DNA of 64,000 nt, taken from Bursaphelenchus xylophilus. Lineage: Eukaryota > Nematoda > Chromadorea > Rhabditida > Aphelenchoididae. The notes below the pieces were generated by a model, which saw only the letters and a program-made list of their open reading frames with translations, made no database searches and was not told where the DNA came from. The position numbers and the translations under genes were made by a program. This document shows, piece by piece, positions 23,470 to 32,441 of the stretch. The stretch lies in assembly GCA_904066235.2 (NCBI GenBank), contig CAJFCV020000004.1:2976001-3040000 (forward strand). The letters are read 5' to 3'. The first letter of the stretch is position 1; each line of letters begins with the position of its first letter.

Positions 23470-23575
23470 ACCGTAAATTATTTACCGAAATCGATTTTAT
23501 TTGACCAATTACACTTTTCTTAAAGGTATACCATAAGTTCTCAAGATATTGTATCTTCTGTTGTTGCAGTATAAA
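23470..23575. repeat. Repeat shared with the 3' end of the CHK-like gene
   Basis: The roughly 100-bp block (ACCGTAAATTATTTACC through TCTTCTGTTGTTGCAGTA) is nearly identical to 28230-28335, where it forms the last codons, stop and 3' UTR of the minus-strand CHK-like gene. Confidence 0.75.
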
Positions 23576-24077
23576 AACCCACTGACCTTTGTGTCGCCCG
23601 ACGCGCCAGCCTTGAGAAAACCGTTAAGGTTAACCTTGTGCCAGCAGTCGAGGCGACCTCTGAGTCGGTGTCAGTTCGGACATTGGCCATCCAAAATTGG
23701 CAATTTGTCTTGCTTGTTTCTTATGATGAAAATTTTGTTATTATTCTTTATTTTAAATATAATATTATATCATACAATGTAAAAAATATTTATTCTCTAT
23801 GTCTATCGTCAATAATATGTATCGTAATGGGAATATACTTTTACATATATTTTTTCACAATAGCAACTGGACGTCACACTGACGTAACTTTTCAGAAAAG
23901 GGGGCGGAGCTTATGGTAAACGCAGCAATAAATTTTTTCAAATCAGTGCAGGGCTATTATTAAGTTGCGCACTGATTTTTCTCAGATTTGCAAGTTTATC
24001 GACACTGGGTTTTCCAAATCGCTGCACATCCATTTTTGCACTGATTTTCGCCTCATCGAGGATAAAAGCCGAGAACT

Positions 24078-24496
24078 TCTATGAACATCTACATATATAT
24101 GGGAAGGAACTCTTCACACGCACGTAATTATGTACGTATAACCTTCGCTATAACTTTCAGAAATAAAGATTAGCAAAGGTTCCGGAATACGGTAAGAATT
24201 TTTTTCAATTTTCAGATACGACTATCTGAATAAGTTCAGAAAAACAAAATTGTTTACGATTTCGTGAACTGAATCCACAAAACCCAGTTCACTCAAACAA
24301 ATGACAATCCGTGAACTCATTTTCGCAAAACTAGTTCGTTTTAGAAAATGAACGCCTTTTCGTGAAACTTTTGGATCTTCGCGCCGACAAATAAATACCC
24401 TCTCCCTTATATTAAGGATCACTTGGGCCCATTCGAGGACGCGTTTTGCGTAAATCGATTTTACTTGACCAAGAAACGACCTTAGGAAGTCAGTTT
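24078..24496 (+). repeat. Repeat with TATA-like, donor and acceptor signals, copy 2
   Basis: This is the diverged partner of 22567-22866. It shares CACGTAATTATGTACGTATA, the GTAAG..TTTTCAG|ATACGACTATC junction and the TTACTTGACCAAGAAACG block. An inserted palindromic piece of about 190 bp (GTGAACTGA motifs, 24230-24420) separates the halves. Confidence 0.55.
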
Positions 24497-24544
24497 ATTG
24501 CTTGCGAAAATTTGCCATCCTCAGTTATCGTATCTAAATTCTGA

Positions 24545-24813
24545 GTGGAAGGCAGTTGGGAGAGACATTGTCGTAGGACGATTTTCCGAGAAAACATGTG
24601 CATGACTTCAAAAAGTCCTTACAAGTTAGAGTGGAAGGCCGGTATGGTTGAGTAAGGCACGCAAAACTCTCTCTCTCTCTTATCACTCGGACCGTACGCA
24701 CGGGCGGCCACTTTGGAGTCTCTCTCTCTTCCAGTTTTGATTGAGGCCATATTTGTGTGTAGATGGAATAAATTGTAATTGAATTACTTGGTGGATATCC
24801 ATTACTGGTAGCA
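24545..24813 (+). repeat. Possible solo LTR (Ty3/gypsy-like) with adjacent primer-binding-like site
   Basis: The right end reads GATGGAATAAATTGTAATTG (polyadenylation signal) and then, after a short AT-rich tail, TGGTAGCAGCGAGTG. That arrangement resembles an LTR end followed by a tRNA primer-binding site. CT-rich tracts (CTCTCTCT) lie inside. No second LTR or gag-pol is seen in the window. The left boundary is a guess. Confidence 0.3.
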
Positions 24814-25077
24814 GCGAGTGTCTAAAGAAGGGGGAGGCTGCAGACCTAAAGAAGGGGGAGGCTGCAGCGTCTGGCGAAAATTAGAAGATAAAGGCAAAGG
24901 AATGTGGCCAGATGGAAGGCATCGCTTGATCGCCGGCACAGCCCGATCAAGTGGGCGTTGACCAAAGTGCCTGTATAAATGTACTTGGCTTTGGTACAGA
25001 AAAACACGTAAACGTTCAACCGAAGGCCGCAGAGACTATCAGCCAAAGCAATTGACGCGATCAGAAGCATCGAAACG

Positions 25078-27121
25078 ATGCCGCAGTGGGCTCATTACGA
25101 GTACAGTTTCCTGAGCCAACATGCGCCAGTCCGGGAGGGCTCGCCACTTCAACGAGCGCCTCAGACTGAGTCTGCTGCACTGGCGAATCTCATCCAGTAC
25201 AAAAGGGCCATCAAGGCGCTCAACGACCCATCAGCTGTTATCAGACCTAGCCAAAACAAGTTACAGAAACCAACGAAGCCATTTTGGGCGCTCAAGGCTC
25301 AACAGATCTCTGAGGATGTCGTACTGTGGCTTCGCTCCGAACATCACAACGGCCGCTTCTCCGATGACAATGGACATATTCTCAGAGACTTCCCGTATTC
25401 AGCAATCGTAAAACTGGTTCGATCCTTCCAAGAAGACCCGTCTCGTCTACCTGCTAAGACCAAGAGAATTTTGGAATCCTACGTAGCCCATGCCCAAACT
25501 CAGTTCAGCTCCTTTGATCTCGGCCAAGCCGCGATAGAAACGATGAAAGGCCCCGAGTTCTTCTGGCCACCACATCCATGATTATGTCGATCACCGCCCT
25601 GATCCCACAACAAGTCAAAGTTTTGTTCCTTGATGAGGCGGGCACAAGCTCAACAACAGGACTGCTTACCATTTTGGCACCGACCACGGGAATCGACAAA
25701 ATATTTCTGGTGGGCGATCCTCGTCAATTACAGGTGGCTGGTGAGGAACAGCACGACCTTGTTCGTCAATTCGGCTCAAAGTCCAGTTTATCCCATGACT
25801 GATCAACGGTGTCGACAAACTCGGTTCTCCCGGACTTATCGGTTCACGGACAGGATGGGTACGTAAAAAGCATCATGGTACGAAAACAATCCAATCCAAG
25901 AAATAGAGATTTTTATAACAACAAACATCCGTATGGCACGATGATGGTAATAACAAGCCTGGGCGTAATTTAGATGGTATTTACATACGTAGAAACAAAT
26001 TAAAGTTAAGCAATCATGTCAACCACTCAAACGCATGATGATAACATATAGCAAAATTCCAGACTACGTCGTGTGACGTAGTCTGGATTATAAAAAATTA
26101 TAAAATACACTGTAAAGACAGTTTTTGAAGACCGAAATGGCCCGACCCCTCTCAAGGCCTTTGACCGCCGTGGACACGGCGGAAAGGCAGAGGGGTCAGT
26201 TGTGGGCGGAATAGTCCATATTGGGGAAAGGAGGTCGTAATTTAGACCCATACACATCGAGAAGTTGGTCTGTTTTTATGTTTTGTATTAAATTTAGACT
26301 TTTCGTTTCTGGCCATTATGAAACTTGTTGATAACGAGGAAAAAAGAATCCTATGTAGAGGTGCGGGCGAATGCGTAATTAGGGCAAGGAAAATCAATTA
26401 ACTTTGCGATCCACGCGGCTTGGCTTGGCTGGTTCGACTACAGATACTACGTAAGTACAAAACGTCCATAAATTCAGCTAATCTAAAATGGAACACACAA
26501 ACATAAGCACACACAGACACGTCAAACAAGAATTATAACGTTATAACTAACCTTTTATATGCCATAGACCTGGACAAACAATTATACGGAGGTTTCCTGT
26601 CAAACTTCACCTTCTTTGAAGTAGTTTGACTCTGGGGTTTATCAGGGTAGTCCAAATCTCTTCTTTTTAATTCCAGCACGCAGGCCACGCAGATTCAGCA
26701 ACAGATATTGGAACACAGTCACCAGTTTGCCGAGGGACATCAATCCGTTGCCATCACAGCCCCGTATACCGCCGCCAAGGACGCGATGGCGCCCAGGTTT
26801 CACCAACTTCGGCTCCTCTATCCAAAGAGCGACATCCGTCTGCTGACCAACGATTCATCTCAGGGCCGCGAGTTCGACATTACCATCTTCCCCACGATCC
26901 GCAACGACTTCCGCGGTTTTCTATCAAACCCCAACAGACTGACCGTTGCGTTCTCCAGAGCACATTATGTCTGCGTAATTATCACCGATCTACAAGCGCT
27001 CCAATCCTCGCCGTTGGAGAACAACCCATTGCGCAAGGTCTTTGATCTGCCGACTCCCCCAGAAGCTCAGCCCTGGATTCCACATGACACTGATATTGAA
27101 TTGAAACCAATCTTTGACTAA
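25078..27121 (+). pseudogene. UPF1-like superfamily 1 helicase, broken
   Basis: Three blocks in three different frames together read like the C-terminal half of an SF1B helicase. Block 1 (25078 to about 25550) is the linker. Block 2 (about 25555-25860) has motif II LFLDEAG and motif III GDPRQL. Block 3 (26680-27121) has SSQGREFD and LTVAFSRAH, matching motifs V and VI. A frame change near 25550 and another near 25790 disrupt the reading. A 545-bp copy of the dispersed repeat (25861-26405) interrupts it just after block 2. No Walker A motif is seen upstream. The coding blocks are GC-richer than their surroundings, which suggests transfer from another context. An intron could explain part of the break (TTCCAG just before block 3), but not both frame changes. 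Confidence 0.65.
25861..26405 (+). repeat. Dispersed repeat, copy B, inside the helicase pseudogene
   Basis: It is nearly identical at both ends to 21467-22124. It begins right after the helicase frame reading TDRMG, so it probably inserted into the gene. Confidence 0.8.
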
Positions 27122-27513
27122 AACTGTTGTTCAACATGACTGGGTCTCTTGGAGATTCTACTGGCTATCCTCCCCAAATTTGTGTTGTTTCTGACCATTG
27201 TTCCCGCTCAAAATTGATCCTTTTTAACGTATTCAGACCTCCAATTTGTTTCTCGACCTATCTTGCTGATTATTCCTCGAACTTGTATCCGCTTTTGACC
27301 CCACGATGGTCTGTTGCTGTTCATGGCTCACCAACTAACAATTGTTTTTTTTTTTGGTTTATATCTCTCAAACACAATAAACAACACATGATGAGTTGTT
27401 CGCAATGTCCCAGGATCCAGGTTATATACCGGCTGTTATTTGACAATGCTTCTATTTGCATTACAGTTGTTCCACTCCTTGTCCCATTTCGGATCTAACA
27501 CTGCTTATTTCCG

Positions 27514-27849
27514 ATGCCACTCCTACACCCACTCTTTGCCCTGTCCAACCTGCCGGGATGCGTCATAATAGACGTAAAAATCAACAACATCCCACTTCGC
27601 GCCCGAGTAACTCCACAAGGCACTCCAAATAAAGTCTTCCCACTCTACAGCATCGTAATGGGCATTCCCAACCCACACGTGACCGACACGTCTATTGGCA
27701 CGACAGTAAGAGAGGTACCTGGAGCTGACCCCATTTTACTGGTACCGGAATTCATTCCACTCGAGTACCATCGTATGGGACGCTATGAGGATCTCCCAGA
27801 TTATGGAATTCCTATGTTATTCGGACCAACCGTAATTGAAATCGTTTGA
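27514..27849 (+). CDS. Uncharacterised open frame, 111 codons, downstream of the helicase
   Basis: The frame from 27514 to the stop at 27847 is GC-richer than its surroundings, like the helicase blocks. It contains Pro-rich and hydrophobic stretches (ILLVPEFIPLEYHRMG). I recognise no family. It may be a second, possibly truncated, gene of the same mobile unit or a remnant of it. Confidence 0.3.
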   Translation: MPLLHPLFALSNLPGCVIIDVKINNIPLRARVTPQGTPNKVFPLYSIVMGIPNPHVTDTSIGTTVREVPGADPILLVPEFIPLEYHRMGRYEDLPDYGIPMLFGPTVIEIV

Positions 27850-28229
27850 AGTTTACGTTCAATGAATAATAATAAAATTAGGTCAAACAAGAATCTTCGA
27901 TTCCTGCCTGAGGGTCGAAAATTCCAGGCGAGACATTGGGAATTATTGTCTAGAGGCCTAACAGCCAAGATATAGCAGTTTCTGGTCAAGACACTCGATT
28001 TTATGTCATGTGTCGTGGTCAGTCACATCCTTATATGTATTATACTATTTTGACAGATACTACGTAAATTATTTTACATTTGAAGCATGCAACTTCGTTA
28101 CGAAAATGAAACGCAGCGAGCTTTTTTTGCGTAATCGTGGTAAGTTGTAACTGTTCTTTTTTTAGGCATTTAGAATCTGACAGCGGAAGCTGCAAGTATG
28201 GACAACCGAAAACCTATTCAACCCTCTGT

Positions 28230-28335
28230 GTAGCGTAAATTATTTACCAAAATCGGTTTTATTTGACCAATTACACTTTTCTCAAAGGTATACCATAAGT
28301 TCTCAAGATATTGTATCTTCTGTTGTTGCAGTATT
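28230..28335. repeat. Repeat overlapping the last codons and 3' UTR of the CHK-like gene
   Basis: This block is nearly identical to 23470-23575. On the minus strand it supplies the final codons (TTEDTIS), the TGA at 28303-28305 and an AATAAA about 45 nt further on. Confidence 0.75.
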
Positions 28336-31300
28336 TTCTTGTGCGACAATAGGACTATCAGTGGCTTCTATAACTTTCGAAATTTCTTGGTCTGCTGGAA
28401 CGTCCTGAGTGTCGTTTGGAGTTGTCAACGATGCATCAAGCTCTTGGGCCACTTCCGCCACGGCTTTTATGAATGTATCTTCTGAAAAGAACTACATCTG
28501 TATTGACAATTCTATTTGATTTTATTTTGGGTTGGGGTTGGGTTAAATTTTTTTTATAACCCAGTAAGTACAGAATAGTATTGGAAAAGAATCTTGAGCC
28601 TTTATCGAATAAAACAGGCGGCACGTCAATCCAGCGCATTCCCTGAACCGTTTCGAAACTTCATATCGTTTTCATTGATTTAAAAGAGAGACGAAATGTC
28701 ACGAAATTGTCGACACTTTTTCTCGCCCGAAGTAATTGCTTTTTCTCGAAAAGAAAGAAGAAAGATAAAAAAAATGCTTTTTATCGGATAATGACATTTC
28801 GTTTTGAACGAATCACCAAAAAGGGGCGGGACATTTTTTCTTCTATTTTGAATTGACGTGGGCTGGCTAATTGCTGGCACTAGTCAGCTCGAGTATAAAG
28901 AGAATACTTCTCTTACCATTTACAATGTCCGGTGTGACATTTGTCTCCTCTATTATGTTATTATTCCCATCTTCCATGACCTTACCAACGCTTTTCTCTT
29001 CTTCTTCTTCAACCTTCTTCCCAGAAACTGCAATCCGAATATAAAAATCAAACATGTTTACTACCATTCTCTGCCGACTCGTCAACATTTTTTACATTTT
29101 CATTGTTTTCTGTTTCCTCTGTAATGCCCTCACCATCCTCGCCATCCCCTTGAAGAACAGATGCCGCCGGAGCTATTCCAAAGCTCTCTTCCAAGCCCTC
29201 GTCCAGTAGAGCCTGCGCACGTTCCATTTGTTTGATTGAGGCGTGAGAAAGATCGTCCGGGAGATAGATGAGATAACAAACAGCAGCAAATGGGAGGAAC
29301 CAACGGAAGCCGGCCTCGACTACTTCAATTGTGATCTTGTTGGCCTTGCCCTCGCTGTATCTGGAATGGATAGGATGGGTAAGCCTTTTTCAGTGGGGGG
29401 CCTGATCTAGTGGCAAAAAACGTACCATTTTGCATCCAGGAAGTATCAAAAAATGTGGCAAAATACCTCCCTCTATAAGTGAAAAAACTCGGATTTCAAA
29501 AGCGCGCCCGCTCTTTTTGTGGGGGAAAGGCCCTTCAAAACGAAATTTTTTCACTTGGAGAGGGAAGCATTTTGCCACATTTTTGATCTTTCCTGGATGC
29601 AAAATGGTACGTTTTTTGCCACTGGATCAGGTCCCGTACTGTAGCATGTTTGTAAAATTCTATTAGAAGGTCAGGATTTTTTTGTCATAATAAAAGTATT
29701 TTTTGCCGGCTGAAAGAATAGTCGTCATGCCCTCCCTGTCTAATCATCAACTATATGTTGAATAATTTTCTGTCCTTTGTGGTACGTTATGCACAAATGT
29801 ATATTCTCCACAGTCTCCGAAAACCCCTCTATTTTAGGACGAGCCATTGTAAGTAACCGTCTTACTTTAACAAATTAAAATGATAATGTTCCAGGAGCTT
29901 CCTCTGATTGGCATGCCTCTCTTTGGGCGATAAATTCCAACAAATCGCCTTTGTCACATCTTCCGCAAAACAGCCAGGATGAGCTTCTGCAACTCTCGAC
30001 GTAACTCAACTCCCATCAAAGCCCTCACTTACGGACCCAATCCACGATCGCCACAATATGTTTGTCATCATGGGAGGCGAAGAAATTCCGGGCAATTGGA
30101 TTCCCATGCACCAAACAACTGTCCACACCAAAATGCCCGCAGGCATTTTTCACGATTTTGTTCATGTATTCGCCAGAACTCAGCTCCAGCATTTTTTTGA
30201 ACCGTAGTTCCCCAATAGTGTTCCAGCCTTGCGTTGAGAGCTGGACGAGTTCCGCTAGCTCCTGATAAAAGAGCGGAGGATTTGGGTCGATTTCCTTGAC
30301 CCATTCACTTTTCTTGACCAATGAGGCGGCGTGAATTTGAGCTAGTTGTTTGAGAAGATCCTTGATTAGATCAATGTGGACCGACTCTTCGAGCTCAAGG
30401 CATTTGGAACGTTCGGTAAGGTCTTCCATAAAAATTAGAGGCTCTTCATTGGCCATAGTGAAGCTTGACTGTAAAAAATTAAGGTGAATTTTTAGGAAAA
30501 GGTGATTTTTTATATAAAAAATTCGAAAAAAGGATGACAATTTTTTAGCCTTAAAATTGCTCGAAAATTTCGAAATTTTTGTCAAGTTTAGACTCTCAAA
30601 TCGTATTAATTTCAGTCAAAAGTTATCAAGAAACTATTACGCCTTGGAAAGCTCTTTCTTAAGATTTATTCCAAGTTCCATCAAAATCTATGAAGAATTT
30701 ATCTTACAAACTAATAGTCATCATTTTTTTCAGATGCGATGAAAAGAAATCAGCCTCTTTGACTACAACAACCTTCAAATTTCAGTAATTTCCACCATCT
30801 CTCAAGTGAACGAAGTTATTTCCCATCAAATAAACTCACTCTGATCAAATGAACCATCGGCAATTTTACCCTGCGAACTGTTTGGAGCCATTCGTAGGTC
30901 TTGCATTCTCTGCAATTAGAAATTTTTAATACTTACAGTGACGGACCTGATCCAGTGGCAAAAAACGTACCATTTTGCATCCGGGAAGCATTAAAAATGG
31001 GGCAAAATACCTCCCTCTCCAAGTGAAAAAACTCCGATTTCAAAGTCGCATCTTCAAAATGGATTTTTTTTAGTTGGAGAGAGAGGCATTTTGCTACATT
31101 TTTTGATACTTCCCGGATGCAAAATGGCACGTTTTTTGCCACTGGATCAGGTCCGTCAGTCACATTTTGGAAATCCGTCTTTTTCCTTTCTTACTTTTTG
31201 AATAAATTCGCGGCCATTCGCTCCGATTGGCTTTCGCTATCCAAGCGTTTGTTCGAAATTTTGAGGACCACACTTTTCGGGAGATTTTCGTGGTCCCAGC

Positions 31301-31779
31301 CGAAAGTCACTCGAATTACCAGTGTTTTATCAATGTCTGGAAAAGATGACAATGATTATTGAAACACTTGAGCCTTCTATTTTCAACCCTGCTATTCAAT
31401 TCTTTCCATTTTTTCTGGAAAATCCAGTATTACCTTTTTCCGTATATTGATTTAGTCGTTCGATGATCCAGGTCGGTTTTGACGTAAATTCGGCCTTAAA
31501 TTTCTCCCCAATCTGCTCCAACAGCCACTCGAGACTAATATTGGTCTTCATGAAGTAGTCAAAGCTGCTGTTCTTGCGCTCATTCTTGTTCTCCTTCTCC
31601 TTTTCGTCCTTCTCTTTGCTCGTCTTGTCATCATTGTTGTTTTTGATTTCCAACTTTTGATTCTTCAGCTGCGACTTACTGTCCACTTTTTTGAATGCGC
31701 TTGGCACGAAAACGCCATTTGGGAGCACTCGATGACGTGTTGGACAGCAGCGACAACACCGCGATGCGGAACAACCCAT
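28303..31779 (-). CDS. CHK kinase-like (DUF1679/EcKinase) protein, 566 aa, eight exons
   Basis: Exons are 31779-31434, 31336-31195, 30909-30840, 30468-30033, 29986-29866, 29360-29065, 29027-28917 and 28481-28303; all junctions are GT..AG and the phases close. The protein starts [12 protein letters not shown], a myristoylation/palmitoylation-like motif, followed by a Lys/Glu-rich linker to about residue 75. The kinase-like fold then shows SVVLKISNK (ATP-binding Lys), IFMEDLTE (hinge), [11 protein letters not shown] (catalytic loop) and IVDWVQAHPG (metal-binding Asp), then the family's C-terminal helices ending near [11 protein letters not shown]. The usual catalytic HGD is HGN here, so activity is doubtful. 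An acidic tail of about 110 residues follows. DUF1679 proteins are expanded in nematodes and some modify ecdysteroid-like or xenobiotic substrates by phosphorylation; the substrate here is unknown. Introns 2 and 5 contain MITE copies. The stop and 3' UTR lie in a repeat shared with 23470-23575. Confidence 0.88.
29391..29641. mobile_element. MITE M1, copy 2 (intron 5 of the CHK-like gene)
   Basis: It has the family's palindromic arms (CACTTGGAGAGGGA and complement; CCACTGGATCAGGTCC). The left end has decayed from TACAGTG to TTCAGTG. Confidence 0.85.
30936..31162. mobile_element. MITE M1, copy 3 (intron 2 of the CHK-like gene)
   Basis: The left end is TA|CAGTGACGG; the right end has diverged (GTCCGTCAGTCAC). 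The central spacer is shorter than in other copies. Confidence 0.85.
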
Positions 31780-32441
31780 CAATTATATTGCACTTGACAC
31801 CTGATATCAAACTTTAATTTTGACGTCTAAAAATAATAAATACGTAAGAGCAATGTTGTAAAAAATAAAGAGTAGAGACTTGATGGTCTCCGGAACATTC
31901 GGAAAACTAATTCAGAAGCTTTGGAGAAAACATACATCAGCAGTTTTTTTTTAAACTTTCCTTTGTTATAATCGATGTAACGGCGCCGCTGGAGACCATC
32001 TTTTAAAATTTTTATAATTGTCGACGCCTCCGTGGTCATGAATGTGCCATGCATATTTTGAAGCAAAAGTTTTGAAAAATTTGAATTTTGCACAGTGAAA
32101 TTACTGTATTTTACAATGCCTACATTAATAATTTGATGAAAAATTATGATTAAAAAATTGAAAATCTTCCAATGAATGGTCCATATGCCTTTTTTCAACA
32201 TCATCTCTGTCAAAATATTGCCATTTCTCATCGCAAAATTCAAAAATCCGCAACCTGCAGTGACCCTCGGGCGCAAGCTGCGGAAAAAATATTCTCCCAT
32301 TTTTCGCGCCAAAGCAAGGCTGTTGCTGAAAAAGGCCCAGAGCAACATAAGTGGAGCTCTAGATGGCTCTATAAACCTGGTGTAAGGTCAAACCCGTGGA
32401 ATTTGCGATAAAAACCAAACTTCTATGAAGTATCAGGAATA
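31780..32441. promoter_or_regulatory. Shared upstream region of two divergent genes
   Basis: The CHK-like gene (-) and the chromodomain-SET gene (+) start at either edge, so both promoters should lie here. A minus-strand open frame (31827-32348) crosses it but has no supporting features. No specific factor site is recognised. Confidence 0.45.

Larger units (their letters stand above)
19945..28300. other. 8-kb patchwork of duplicated, degenerate mobile sequence
   Basis: Long internal duplications link parts of this region: 21467-22124 with 25861-26405; 21700-21835, 22567-22866 and 24078-24496; 22485-22545 with 23800-23865; 23158-23300 with 23578-23712; and 23470-23575 with 28230-28335. Between them lie a helicase pseudogene and LTR-like sequence. 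The heptamer CGTAATT appears 16 times on the plus strand. Apart from the broken helicase and two uncertain frames I support no intact gene here. Confidence 0.6.

Noticed and set aside
29815..29864. Stop (TAA) directly after the LLK codons of the CHK-like gene as the gene end
   Set aside because: Using the GTAAG donor two bases earlier and the acceptor at 29361 continues the family's C-terminal helices in phase, so the longer model is preferred.
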